Position numbers and translations under genes: made by a program | Shown here: piece after piece, positions 14,601-23,084 of the stretch | How positions within the stretch are numbered: position 1 is the stretch's first letter | Layout: each line of letters opens with the position of its first letter | Notes under the pieces: model-generated | Told to the model about the DNA's origin: nothing | Seen by the model: the letters and a program-made list of their open reading frames with translations, nothing else | Database searches by the model: none | Assembly: GCA_937906995.1 (NCBI GenBank) | Contig: CALESB010000061.1 | Coordinates: 1 to 41,402 of the forward strand | Length of the DNA stretch: 41,402 nt | Direction of reading: 5' to 3' | Source of the DNA: an uncultured Sutterella sp. | GTDB lineage: Bacteria > Pseudomonadota > Gammaproteobacteria > Burkholderiales > Burkholderiaceae_F

Positions 14601-15497
14601 ATGATGAAGCAATCCTTATGGGCTTTAGGAGCCGCTGCATTATTTTCATTGATGGCAGTCTTCGTTAAGCTCTGTAGTGGGCACTTTGGCTCTCTAGAAC
14701 TGGTTTTTTACCGCTCTCTAATTGGTGTTGTTAGTATTTTAATTTTTGTTAATAGTCGAGGACTTAGCTTAAAGACAGAACATTTAGGCGGTCATATTGT
14801 TCGCTCTGTTTTGGGTACTTGTACGGTTGCTCTTTGGTTTTTTACCATCAGTCAAATGCCCTTAGGCACGAATATGACCTTAATTTACACAACCCCCTTA
14901 TTCATGGCCGTCAACTTCATCATTTTGGCGGCTATGCGACATGAAAAAGCTCCCTGGGGCATTATTGTTGCCATCATTTTTGGTTTCATCGGGGTTACCA
15001 CCGTTTTGCAACCGTCTTTTGAAGCTGGCTACTTAGTGCCTGCTTTAATTTGCTTGGGCATAGCCTTTATTGACTTAATTGTATATTGGCAAATCAAACA
15101 ATTAGGTGAACTGAAAGAACCTTCTTGGCGTATTGTCTTTTATTTCACTACCTTTGGCACTGTATTTGGTTTACTAGGAAGTTTTGTCATAGAAGATGGT
15201 ATGCATATGCCTACCTTGGAATCCGGTGCCTATTTAGTTGGCATGGGGATTTGTGCTACGTTGGCTCAAATTTGTACTACTCGCTCTTATGCCTACGGCA
15301 ATATGTTATTGAGTTCATGCTTAGGCTTTTCAGCCATCCCCTTCTCTGCATGCATGAGCTTTATTTTCTTTGCCGAATATATTTCATGGAACGGATTAAT
15401 CGGTATGATTATGATTGTGATTGCAGGGATCTTTGCCACAATCTATACAAAGAAGACCGAAGCACAAGCTAAAGCTGATAAAAAAGCTGCAGCATAA
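14601..15497 (+). CDS. EamA-family (drug/metabolite transporter superfamily) exporter
   Basis: This 298-residue inner-membrane protein has ten predicted helices, arranged as two EamA repeats of five. The first begins ALGAAALFSLMAVFVKL and contains FYRSLIG; the second covers about residues 150-285. The C-terminal tail is short and lysine/alanine-rich, facing the cytoplasm. The family exports amino acids, nucleotides or other small metabolites; the substrate cannot be told. Two ATGs (14601, 14604) are equivalent. The next small gene begins 39 bases later with its own ribosome site and may share the transcript up to the terminator near 15940. Confidence 0.9.
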   Translation: MMKQSLWALGAAALFSLMAVFVKLCSGHFGSLELVFYRSLIGVVSILIFVNSRGLSLKTEHLGGHIVRSVLGTCTVALWFFTISQMPLGTNMTLIYTTPLFMAVNFIILAAMRHEKAPWGIIVAIIFGFIGVTTVLQPSFEAGYLVPALICLGIAFIDLIVYWQIKQLGELKEPSWRIVFYFTTFGTVFGLLGSFVIEDGMHMPTLESGAYLVGMGICATLAQICTTRSYAYGNMLLSSCLGFSAIPFSACMSFIFFAEYISWNGLIGMIMIVIAGIFATIYTKKTEAQAKADKKAAA

Positions 15498-15536
15498 ACA
15501 TCTACTATTAACAGTCAAACGGAAAGGATATTCAAA

Positions 15537-15875
15537 ATGGCTGAAAATAAAGTTCAAGATCAGGTTAAAGCAGAAGAACAACCGAATAACGTGTGGGTTT
15601 GTGACAATATTGCCGTTACGCATTGTGATGTTAGCGACAAGGGTATTGTTTACACCGTTGCCTGGACGGACTTCATGGGTTTACAACGTGCTGCCAAATT
15701 CAATCGTGAAGATTGCTTCTTTGACTTCGCTTCCGTATTAAAGACTCTTGTTAAGGGTGGCTATCGCTACAACACGATGTTGCCGCAAGCACCGGCAATT
15801 GTCCAACAACGCTTGACGAGTTTCCGCCCGTCTCAAGAAAGCGTTCAAAAGGCTTTGGACTCCATGAAGAAATAA
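15537..15875 (+). CDS. small soluble protein of unknown function
   Basis: This 112-residue protein is not recognised. Residues 1-18 are polar and charged (AENKVQDQVKAEEQ). A compact part follows (about 19-100) with NVWVCDNIAVTHCDVSDKG, which looks like an alternating beta-strand segment with two cysteines, and the tryptophan-containing YTVAWTDFMGLQRAA. It ends in a helix (SVQKALDSMKK). No signal peptide or membrane helix is seen. A good ribosome site (GGAAAGGA) and a strong terminator behind it show it is a real, probably well-expressed gene. It lies downstream of the DMT transporter. Confidence 0.75.
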   Translation: MAENKVQDQVKAEEQPNNVWVCDNIAVTHCDVSDKGIVYTVAWTDFMGLQRAAKFNREDCFFDFASVLKTLVKGGYRYNTMLPQAPAIVQQRLTSFRPSQESVQKALDSMKK

Positions 15876-15903
15876 TCCGATAAGATGAGTTTCTGACCGA
15901 TAG

Positions 15904-15940
15904 AAAAGACGAACCAAATAAATAGGGTTCGTCTTTTTTT
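15904..15940 (+). terminator. Rho-independent terminator
   Basis: AAGACGAACC pairs with GGTTCGTCTT around a nine- to ten-base AT loop, followed by a run of T ending near 15940. Confidence 0.92.
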
Positions 15941-16059
15941 ACTTATGTCTATCGTTTTTTCTTTCCTGCACATCCTTTAAGCATTTTTAAGTGCCGAAGA
16001 AGTGGGAGAAAGCTGTTAAAATTCCAAACATTCATTTCAACCGCAAGAAGATAATTATT

Positions 16060-16962
16060 ATGATTACAGATCAAGATGTTCATCAATGTCGTCTTCAAAC
16101 GATTCGTGACGTTGTTCGTTACGCCATGACGCAGTTTGAAACCAATAAGATTTTCTACGGTCACGGCTGTGCAAATGCTTATGAAGAAGCTTACTTCTTA
16201 GTCGCCCGTACTTTGAAGCTTAACTTTGAAGATTTGGATCGTTTTTGGGATGCTCGAGTTTCCAATGCCGAATTGAAACTCTTACTTGAACGTATCCAAA
16301 TGCGTGCTATTGATAAAATCCCGATGCCGTATATCTTGAAGGAATCTTGGTTAGTAGATCACGAATTCTATTGCGACGAGAGAGTTTTGATTCCCCGCTC
16401 TTATATTGCAGAGCTTTTAAAAGATGAATTGGCTCCGTGGGTTCCCAATGCAGAGCGTGTGACGCGAGTTTTGGATCTATGTACCGGTTCTGCCTGCTTG
16501 GGCATTTTAGCTGCAGAGGCCTTCCCTAATGCCAAGGTTGACTGTGTTGATATCAGTAAAGATGCCTTGGAAGTGGCTAAGATTAATGTCGCCAACTACG
16601 GTATGGAAGATCGTATTGAATTAATTGAAAGCGATCTCTTTAATAGCATTGCAGATCGTCAATACGATGTCATCATTTCTAACCCTCCGTATGTTACGAC
16701 AGATGCAATGAACAATCTTCCTCAAGAATATCGCCATGAGCCCTCTTTGGCTTTAGGCGCTGGGGATGATGGATTGGACATTGTTCGTCGTATGCTCTCT
16801 GAAGCCTCTAATCACCTGACTGCTAAGGGTGTATTGGTGGTTGAAGTGGGCGATGGTCGTCAAGCATGCGAAGAAGCTTATCCTCGCCTTCCCTTTACTT
16901 GGCTTGCAACAGAAGCAGAAGAAGAGATGGTCTTCCTTTTACGTAAAGAAGAGTTACGTTAA
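16060..16962 (+). CDS. prmB: ribosomal protein L3 N5-glutamine methyltransferase PrmB
   Basis: This 300-residue SAM-dependent methyltransferase modifies a glutamine of ribosomal protein L3. The N-terminal helical domain (QTIRDVVRYAMTQF...GHGCANAYEEAYFLV) separates PrmB from the release-factor enzyme PrmC. The SAM site is LDLCTGSACLGI (138-149) and the catalytic NPPY is at 208-211. I start at ATG 16060, with an AAGAAG site upstream. A GTG at 15991 would add an unsupported basic leader. The stop overlaps the next start (TAATG), so it is translationally coupled to the ABC-F gene, itself linked to ribosome function. Confidence 0.95.
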   Translation: MITDQDVHQCRLQTIRDVVRYAMTQFETNKIFYGHGCANAYEEAYFLVARTLKLNFEDLDRFWDARVSNAELKLLLERIQMRAIDKIPMPYILKESWLVDHEFYCDERVLIPRSYIAELLKDELAPWVPNAERVTRVLDLCTGSACLGILAAEAFPNAKVDCVDISKDALEVAKINVANYGMEDRIELIESDLFNSIADRQYDVIISNPPYVTTDAMNNLPQEYRHEPSLALGAGDDGLDIVRRMLSEASNHLTAKGVLVVEVGDGRQACEEAYPRLPFTWLATEAEEEMVFLLRKEELR

Positions 16963-18857
16963 TGCTTCGACTTCAAAGTGTCACTCTTATGCGAGGTGTT
17001 CGGGTTTTATATTCGAACGCCACGCTTCTTGCTAATTCCGGTGAACGTATTGGTCTTGTTGGCAATAATGGTTGTGGGAAGTCTTCTCTCTTAGCTGCCA
17101 TTTTGGGTGAGGCCCCCATAGAATCTGGAGAAATCGATGCTCCAGCAATGCACTTAATCGGCCACGTCGCTCAGGATATTGACGAAGTCGACGAGGTTGC
17201 AATCGAATGGGTGTTAAGTGGACATGGCCCGTTGATGCAGGCTCGAGCCGATTTAGCCCAAGCCCAAAACGACATGCAATTGGCGCAGGCCCATGCGACA
17301 TTAGCCGAGCTCAATGAGGGCGCTATCGAAGCACAAGCAAAGATCATTTTGCATGGTTTAGGCTTTACTGAAGCCGCAACAATGCAAAGAGTAAAGGACT
17401 TTTCTGGTGGTTGGCGAAATCGTTTAGCACTTGCACGTGCTTTGATGTGCCCAGCTCAATTACTACTTCTTGACGAACCCACTAACCACTTGGATATGGA
17501 TAGTGTGATTTGGCTAGAAGCTTGGTTAAAGCGACAACAAGCAACAACCGTCATCATTAGCCACGATCGTGAATTCTTAGATCGTTGCGTCAACACAATC
17601 TGGTCCATTGAAGACGGAACAATTCACCGCTATGCAGGCAACTACAGTGCTTTTGAAGCGATGAGAATCGAACGGCTTCGTCAGCAAGATGCAGCTGCAA
17701 AAGCTTACGAGCGAGAAAGCGCTCACTTGCAAAGCTTCATCGATCGCTTCCGTTATAAAGCAACAAAAGCACGACAAGCACAGTCTCGCATTAAGATGCT
17801 TGAACGACTCAAAGCGGTCGAACCAGTGCGAGCAACAAGAGAGTGGCGCTTCGAATTTCTACAACCAGAGCGTTGCCCTGAACATTTGGTTGAAGCAAAA
17901 TCTGTCTGCTTGGGTTACGGTGAAAAACGCATTTTAAATAATGTCAGTTTCTCAATCCGTTCCGGCGAGCGAATCGGTGTCTTAGGTGTCAATGGTGCTG
18001 GTAAGTCCACGTTAATTAAAGGAATTTGCCAAGAGTTGTCTGTTCAACATGGTGAGTTTCGTTTTGGACAGGGACTTCAAATCGGCTACTTTGCTCAACA
18101 TCAATTAGAGCAATTGCGTGAAGACGAATCCCCGCTACAACATTTACGCCGTAAAGCTCCTGAAGAGCGAGAACAGGTTCTACGAGATTTTCTTGGGCGC
18201 TTTAAATTTTCTGGTGACATGGCCTCAAGCCCTGTTGGCCCCTTCTCTGGGGGAGAAAAGGCTCGTCTTGCCTTAGCCCTTTTAGCATGGGATAAGCCAA
18301 ATTTACTTGTGCTCGACGAACCGACGAACCACTTAGATATGGAAACGCGCGAAGCGCTAACTATGGCGTTGTCTTCTTTTGAAGGCTCTGTACTGATCGT
18401 CAGCCATGATCGACATCTTTTATCGGCCACAACCGAACGTTTGATGCTTGTTCACAATGGCGAAGTATCCGAGTTTGATGGTGATTTGGACGATTACGCT
18501 ACGCTTGTTTTAGAAAACCGAAAGGCTACCCTATCGGCCTCTAAAGCTAAAAATGATACCGTAACACCCAATACCAATAAAAAAGAAGCGCGTCAGCAAG
18601 CGGCTCAAGAACGTCAACGCATTGCACAACTGAAAAAGCCTCTACAAAAACAATTAAGTGCAATTGAGAAAAAACTGGATCCTCTTAATAAAGAATTAAA
18701 AGAATTGGATGAAAAATTAGCTGATTCTGCATTCTATGAAGGTAATCCAGACGATGTTGCACAAACATTAAAGCGTCGAGGTGAGGTAGCTCAAGCTGTT
18801 GAAGAACTTGAGATGCAATGGCTAGAAGTATCAGAAGCGATTGAAGCCATCGTTTAA
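16962..18857 (+). CDS. ABC-F family ATPase, YheS-like
   Basis: This 631-residue soluble protein has two ABC domains and no membrane part, as in ABC-F factors that act on the ribosome. Walker A motifs are GNNGCGKS (34-41) and GVNGAGKS. Signatures are FSGGW and FSGGEKAR. Both Walker B regions read LDEPTNHLDM. The linker between the domains (RFRYKATKARQAQSRIKMLERL) is the P-site tRNA interaction motif region and is closest to YheS in my reading. The C-terminal coiled coil is rich in Lys/Gln/Glu (about 540-625). The start overlaps the prmB stop by one base. Which translation step it serves is not known from sequence. Confidence 0.92.
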   Translation: MLRLQSVTLMRGVRVLYSNATLLANSGERIGLVGNNGCGKSSLLAAILGEAPIESGEIDAPAMHLIGHVAQDIDEVDEVAIEWVLSGHGPLMQARADLAQAQNDMQLAQAHATLAELNEGAIEAQAKIILHGLGFTEAATMQRVKDFSGGWRNRLALARALMCPAQLLLLDEPTNHLDMDSVIWLEAWLKRQQATTVIISHDREFLDRCVNTIWSIEDGTIHRYAGNYSAFEAMRIERLRQQDAAAKAYERESAHLQSFIDRFRYKATKARQAQSRIKMLERLKAVEPVRATREWRFEFLQPERCPEHLVEAKSVCLGYGEKRILNNVSFSIRSGERIGVLGVNGAGKSTLIKGICQELSVQHGEFRFGQGLQIGYFAQHQLEQLREDESPLQHLRRKAPEEREQVLRDFLGRFKFSGDMASSPVGPFSGGEKARLALALLAWDKPNLLVLDEPTNHLDMETREALTMALSSFEGSVLIVSHDRHLLSATTERLMLVHNGEVSEFDGDLDDYATLVLENRKATLSASKAKNDTVTPNTNKKEARQQAAQERQRIAQLKKPLQKQLSAIEKKLDPLNKELKELDEKLADSAFYEGNPDDVAQTLKRRGEVAQAVEELEMQWLEVSEAIEAIV

Positions 18858-18908
18858 CTTCCAGTCGTATCGATTTTCTACTTTCTTTTTTTCTTTTTTT
18901 TCTAAATT

Positions 18909-19709
18909 ATGAAAAACTTTCTACCGGAGATCCCTCCGATTCTAGAACCGGAAAACCGTTTAGCAAAAGGTCTCGTCATTGCCTTTTCACTAATGGTGAT
19001 GGGCTTGTTATTCTTTGCTCTCGGCTTTATTTATCGAGAACTGCTACTTGAGATTTTTGTTTCTCAAACACCTTTAAACAGTATTGTTCATAGGGATGAC
19101 TATATCGAGATGTGGAAGGCAAGTTTGCGCTTTGATGCTAAATTTGCCTACCTCATCATCATTCCTGGACTCTTATTTGCACTGGTAAGCATGCTTGGCG
19201 GTGGTATCTATCGCTATTGCTGCAAACTGACGACGGTCTACGTTGCTCACATGTTTGGTTGGTTTTATCTATCGAATACCGCCAACATTCACTTCATTAG
19301 TACGACTGGACACTCATTTGGATCACCTGAGTTTGAAGCTTTTAAATCTCATCCATTTGAATATATTGGAAAATTTTGGCCGGACTACCCGATTTTGTCT
19401 GACATTTTGATTGGCATTGTCATCGGCGTGATTTTCGTATCTTTGTGGTTTCGGATGGCTTCAATCATTTCACGCTGGTCTGTGTGGCAAGGTAATCAGT
19501 GGACAAATTTATTGATTGCTTTAATGTGCTTTATTGGATTTATGTGGACCTGCTCACAAACAACGCTAACCTCAAAAAATCCGTTGCGTGCACAAGAGGC
19601 AATGGTAAGCCAACATAACATCATCAATACTATTGTTGTTGGAGCCCCCATGAGCATTTACTATGATGAGCAATTACGCCCGCTAGGCTATTTTAAATCT
19701 GAAGAGTAA
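18909..19709 (+). CDS. polytopic membrane protein resembling the transmembrane half of LtaS/OpgB-type sulfatases
   Basis: This 266-residue protein has about five membrane segments (about 19-45, 78-102, 106-122, 163-182 and 200-216). An extracytoplasmic ending with QHNIINTIVVGAPMSIYYD closely follows the last helix. In LtaS/OpgB-like phosphoglycerol transferases the membrane half is followed by a similar N-x-P-x-x-x-Y-Y segment and then by a large sulfatase domain. Here the protein ends, with a terminator 20 bases later, so the catalytic domain is missing. It could be a truncated gene or a stand-alone membrane protein. The assignment rests on layout and is tentative. Confidence 0.6.
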   Translation: MKNFLPEIPPILEPENRLAKGLVIAFSLMVMGLLFFALGFIYRELLLEIFVSQTPLNSIVHRDDYIEMWKASLRFDAKFAYLIIIPGLLFALVSMLGGGIYRYCCKLTTVYVAHMFGWFYLSNTANIHFISTTGHSFGSPEFEAFKSHPFEYIGKFWPDYPILSDILIGIVIGVIFVSLWFRMASIISRWSVWQGNQWTNLLIALMCFIGFMWTCSQTTLTSKNPLRAQEAMVSQHNIINTIVVGAPMSIYYDEQLRPLGYFKSEE

Positions 19710-19728
19710 TCAGCTTCGCTTTCCTATA

Positions 19729-19754
19729 ACGCCCTGAGTTTTCAGGGCTTTTCT
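19729..19754 (+). terminator. Rho-independent terminator
   Basis: GCCCTGA (19731-19737) pairs with TCAGGGC (19742-19748) over a short loop, then TTTT. Confidence 0.85.
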
Positions 19755-19859
19755 TATATCTGACAATAGTTGCAAGTATTCCCCAATACAATTCTTAGAG
19801 ATTAACGGGTACATTTTATTAATGTAAAAATCCAATCATTTTGAGGTAGTCATTTCATC

Positions 19860-21083
19860 ATGCCAACAGATCCACAGATTTTTACCTTCCATTTTGGTAC
19901 GTTAGAATCACTTGCTTTTGCTGCCATTATTTATTACTTTGGTAGCTGGCTAAAAACTAAAATTCGCATCTTACGTCGACTATCCGTCGCCTCCCCTGTT
20001 GTGGGAGGTTTAACTGTAGCAGTCATCCTTTCACTTCTACAGGGTTTTAATATCGCTCACATCACCTTTGATGCAACTTTGCAAAAGCAACTCATGATTG
20101 CTTTTTTCACAACAATTGGTTTAATGGCAAGCCTTAAAGTCGTAAAAAAAGGCGGCATCATGCTTTTCTTTTTTCTAATGGCTGTCACCGTACTCACCGT
20201 ACTTCAAAATTGCCTCGGTATGAGCGTTGCCTCCTTGCTTGGCATCGATAGTCGTTATGGCATTATGGTTGGTTCAGTTTCTCTCATGGGGGGCTTGGGA
20301 ACATCTGCCGCATTTGGGCCCTACTTTGAACAAACCTATGGTTTAAGTGGTGCTACTGCAGTAGCAATTACGTCTGCGACATTGGCAATGACCAACTCAT
20401 TATTAATTGGGGGCCCTATTGGAGAGTGGCTAATTAAGCGATACAAGGTCAAAACTCCAGATCTTAATGATGATTCTGCAAAAAAAATGGCTGAGGATGA
20501 AATGCATGATAAACGCAAAGGTTCTCGCTCATGGACAGCAGATATCCTCAAAGCACTGACCGTAATTTTGATTTGTATGAGTTTAGGTAAGGTCATCTCT
20601 GAAGAACTAAGCGCGTATTTAACATTACCGGTTTATATTGGTTCTATGATTGCAGCTGCGATCTGCCGTAATGTTGGTGACTTATTTCACTTCTTTCACG
20701 AAAATGATAAAGCCACAAATGCATTGGCAGAGATCTCTTTGGCTTTATTTGTGACGATGGCAATTAATGCATTAAAACTCAATGAGTTAGTCCATCTCGC
20801 ACTTCCACTTCTGACCATTTGGCTATGTCAGCTTGCGCTTTTATTAGTTTTTGCCTGGGGGGTGCTGTTCACACTCTTTGGTCGAAACTACGATGCTGTG
20901 ATGCTGACCGTTGGCGGTTGTGGTTTTTGTATGGGCTCAACTTCAACGGGCTTAACCAATATGCAAGGTCTTGGTGAGAAGTACGGGCACAGCCCTAAAG
21001 CTTGGCTAATTGTCAGTTTAGTTGGAGCTTTCTTAATTGACTTTATCAATGCATTAACCATTACTTGGTTTGGTGCCCTCTAA
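19860..21083 (+). CDS. gltS: sodium/glutamate symporter GltS
   Basis: This 407-residue inner-membrane protein imports glutamate with Na+. Length and layout match E. coli GltS (401). The first half has PVVGGLTVAVILSL, then AFFTTIGLMASL. The reentrant motif region reads SVSLMGGLGTSAAFGPYF, where E. coli has GGHGTGAAW. The second half has LALFVTMAINALKLNEL and GRNYDAVMLTVGGCGFCMGST, ending VGAFLIDFINALTITW. A hydrophilic loop at about 200-225 joins the halves. It is a single-gene unit with its own terminator, and fits an organism using peptides and amino acids. Confidence 0.95.
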   Translation: MPTDPQIFTFHFGTLESLAFAAIIYYFGSWLKTKIRILRRLSVASPVVGGLTVAVILSLLQGFNIAHITFDATLQKQLMIAFFTTIGLMASLKVVKKGGIMLFFFLMAVTVLTVLQNCLGMSVASLLGIDSRYGIMVGSVSLMGGLGTSAAFGPYFEQTYGLSGATAVAITSATLAMTNSLLIGGPIGEWLIKRYKVKTPDLNDDSAKKMAEDEMHDKRKGSRSWTADILKALTVILICMSLGKVISEELSAYLTLPVYIGSMIAAAICRNVGDLFHFFHENDKATNALAEISLALFVTMAINALKLNELVHLALPLLTIWLCQLALLLVFAWGVLFTLFGRNYDAVMLTVGGCGFCMGSTSTGLTNMQGLGEKYGHSPKAWLIVSLVGAFLIDFINALTITWFGAL

Positions 21084-21090
21084 AAATATA

Positions 21091-21117
21091 AAAGGAAGGC
21101 AATCGCCTTCCTTTTTT
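21091..21117. terminator. bidirectional terminator between gltS and the convergent minus-strand operon
   Basis: GGAAGGC (21094-21100), four-base loop, GCCTTCC (21105-21111), with an A-run before and a T-run after, so it can stop transcripts from both strands. Confidence 0.92.
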
Positions 21118-21121
21118 AAAT

Positions 21122-21316
21122 CTATTTCTGCATGCTTTGTTGTGGTTGAGGCGCACTCCCTTGAGTTTGTTCAACCTTTTTCACTTCATTAGGAAACCAA
21201 GCATCAGGATCGTCTACTTCACGATTCCAACCCATAACGAGGGCTGTGATCACAACAACAGCAAACAAAATATTCAAAACGAGTCGAATCTTAGGTGGAA
21301 ATTGTTTCCTTGCCAC
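21122..21316 (-). CDS. small single-helix membrane protein of unknown function
   Basis: From GTG 21316 this protein has 64 residues. It has a basic N-terminus (ARKQFPPKIR), one membrane helix (LVLNILFAVVVITALVMGW, about 11-29), then an acidic and Gln/Pro-rich tail on the far side of the membrane. I chose GTG because an excellent AGGGAG site lies six bases before it. The upstream ATG at 21355 would overlap the preceding gene by 26 bases and add a poorly supported basic leader. It is the last gene of the long minus-strand run. I do not recognise a family. Confidence 0.6.
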   Translation of the reverse strand: MARKQFPPKIRLVLNILFAVVVITALVMGWNREVDDPDAWFPNEVKKVEQTQGSAPQPQQSMQK

Positions 21317-21329
21317 ATTCCTCTCCCTA

Positions 21330-21812
21330 TTAGCGATCCGTAGGCGGTGTTTCATCGGGGGCTAAACCAGCAAAATAATGGGCCCAACCGCTCATAAAAG
21401 CATAGTACTGTTTACGTGTAACAGCATCCCGATCTTGCATTGATAAACGACTTAAACGAATAAATTCAGATAAGAAGCGCTTCAAGACGAACTCAAGGAT
21501 TTCGCCTTCTACATTTTGTTCATGTTTAGCAAAATGATCACGAAGATCATCTGGATGATAACCAGACTTACGATTAATTCGCTTATCTTTTACCTTGCCC
21601 AACAAAATATTTAGGAAGTCGTTATAAACATCAGCAGCCTGTTCATGAAGCTCTGCTGCTTCAGGATGGTGAGGCTCGTGTTGTTCAATGTAATCTGCTG
21701 TAGAAGCGGTAATTGCAACCTCTTCCAACAATTCCATCATAATATCTGCGCTGGTTAAATCAATCAGCGGCAGTTCTTTCTTAGGAGTCGATAGTTGACC
21801 AAAAAGCGCCAT
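21330..21812 (-). CDS. conserved-looking protein of unknown function, mostly helical
   Basis: This 160-residue soluble protein has no signal peptide. It seems all-helical and is rich in His, Glu and Asp. An N-terminal LPLIDLTSADIMMELLEEVAI is followed by a His/Glu-rich stretch (YIEQHEPHHPEAAELHEQA), and later EFVLKRFLSEFIRLSRLS and the aromatic YYAFMSGWAHYFAGLAPDE. I do not know its family. Spacing to its neighbours is 13-15 bases, so it is part of the same operon as the DUF1178 and methyltransferase genes. Confidence 0.7.
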   Translation of the reverse strand: MALFGQLSTPKKELPLIDLTSADIMMELLEEVAITASTADYIEQHEPHHPEAAELHEQAADVYNDFLNILLGKVKDKRINRKSGYHPDDLRDHFAKHEQNVEGEILEFVLKRFLSEFIRLSRLSMQDRDAVTRKQYYAFMSGWAHYFAGLAPDETPPTDR

Positions 21813-21827
21813 GGTAAAACCTTTGTG

Positions 21828-22268
21828 TTAGTTTTTTGTGTGAACCACACCATCAGGGATAGGTAGCACCCCAATCCCCTCATTTAATAAATCCTGTGCG
21901 TCATTGAGTGTGCATTTGCCGTGAATCGTTCTCATCGGAGCTTTACCCTGATGAACGGCTCGGGCCTCGGTTACAAAGCGATCACCCACATCCTCACTAT
22001 CTTTTAAGAGTCGGCGCGCAGCACTACGCGCTTGAGCCTTTAGCTGGGCCATCATTTGCTCTTCATCCAAGACCTTTTGAGCATTAAACTTCTCTTGATC
22101 TCGAAAGCCACGAACATGAGGCGCACTCAAAGTCCGTTTCACATTTGTTGTATCACAGTACGGGCACTGAACTAAATTTTGTTCAATCTGCTCATCCAAA
22201 CTTTCTACAGAGTCAAACCAACCTTCAAAAGTATGGCCAAACTCACAGACACAATTAAAAACTTTCAT
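21828..22268 (-). CDS. DUF1178 family protein
   Basis: This 146-residue protein of a proteobacterial family of unknown function begins MKVFNCVCEFGHTFEGWFDS, typical of DUF1178. Cysteines C6, C8, C35 and C38 (QCPYC) form a likely zinc site. The middle (about 55-100) is charged and helical, and the C-terminus holds the GIGVLPIPDG motif found in the family. Genes of this family often lie beside housekeeping genes in Burkholderiales. Here it sits 12 bases after the RNA methyltransferase gene, in the tail of the lpx-rnhB run. Confidence 0.88.
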   Translation of the reverse strand: MKVFNCVCEFGHTFEGWFDSVESLDEQIEQNLVQCPYCDTTNVKRTLSAPHVRGFRDQEKFNAQKVLDEEQMMAQLKAQARSAARRLLKDSEDVGDRFVTEARAVHQGKAPMRTIHGKCTLNDAQDLLNEGIGVLPIPDGVVHTKN

Positions 22269-22280
22269 CTTACGAAAGCT

Positions 22281-23084
22281 CTACTTTTGCGATAAGCGGC
22301 GACGACGAAGCTCAAACATGCAAACGGTTGCTGCTGCCGCAACATTTAATGACTCACAATCCTGCTCAATCGGGATGTAGTATCGCTGATGGGCTACACT
22401 TAGTGCTTTGTCACTCAAACCAGGCCCTTCAGCCCCCATCATCCAAACAACGGGTCTTGTATGCCAATTCTGGGTTGCAAATAAATCTTTACCCCCACGA
22501 GCATCGGCAGCTAATCGATCTGCATCGAAAAGACTGTCGAGATCCTCTGCGGTCACATTATCGTACAAATGAGCAGCAAAGTGAGCTCCCATCCCTGCTC
22601 GTAGTGCCTTTGGAGACCAAAAATGAGCACTTGTAGGCGAAGCTGCAATATGCTTAATACCTGCCGCAACGGCCGATCGAATCAGTGTACCAATGTTGCC
22701 CGGATCTTGAACACCATCCAAGTAAAGTGCATCAACAGATAACTTTTCATGCTTAGAGGGCGCTTGAATAGGAACCTCAAGCATAAGTCCTGCTCCGTGC
22801 TCAACAGGACTGATTTGATCGTAAAGCTTAGCATCTAATAAGTACGCCGGCACATTGCGCTGATCAAAACTTTTAATCAGCGATAACGTTTCATCAGTAA
22901 AAGAGTCTCTATCACGAATTAACATGGCAGAAACTTTCACATTTCGTTCAAGACATACTTGAGCTAAATGCGCACCTTCTGCCAAGGTAGCCCCCTCTTT
23001 TTTCATCATACGAGCATTATCAAAAAGCTTTTTCCAACGCTTGTATTTAGCATTAGCATCACTTTGAATTTTTTGCACTCTCAT
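22281..23084 (-). CDS. TrmH/SpoU-family RNA 2'-O-methyltransferase
   Basis: This 267-residue SPOUT enzyme starts with the TrmH-like substrate domain (QSDANAKYKRWKKLFDNARMMKKEG) seen in 23S rRNA methyltransferases such as the TsnR/YsgA type. All three motifs are present: DGVQDPGNIGTLIRSAVAAG, WMMGAEGPGLSD and IPIEQDCESLNVAAAATVC (key asparagine in SLNVA). The target nucleotide cannot be told. The start lies inside rnhB (26-base overlap in another frame), pointing to translational coupling. It is a second SpoU enzyme in the window, distinct from RlmB. Confidence 0.9.
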   Translation of the reverse strand: MRVQKIQSDANAKYKRWKKLFDNARMMKKEGATLAEGAHLAQVCLERNVKVSAMLIRDRDSFTDETLSLIKSFDQRNVPAYLLDAKLYDQISPVEHGAGLMLEVPIQAPSKHEKLSVDALYLDGVQDPGNIGTLIRSAVAAGIKHIAASPTSAHFWSPKALRAGMGAHFAAHLYDNVTAEDLDSLFDADRLAADARGGKDLFATQNWHTRPVVWMMGAEGPGLSDKALSVAHQRYYIPIEQDCESLNVAAAATVCMFELRRRRLSQK

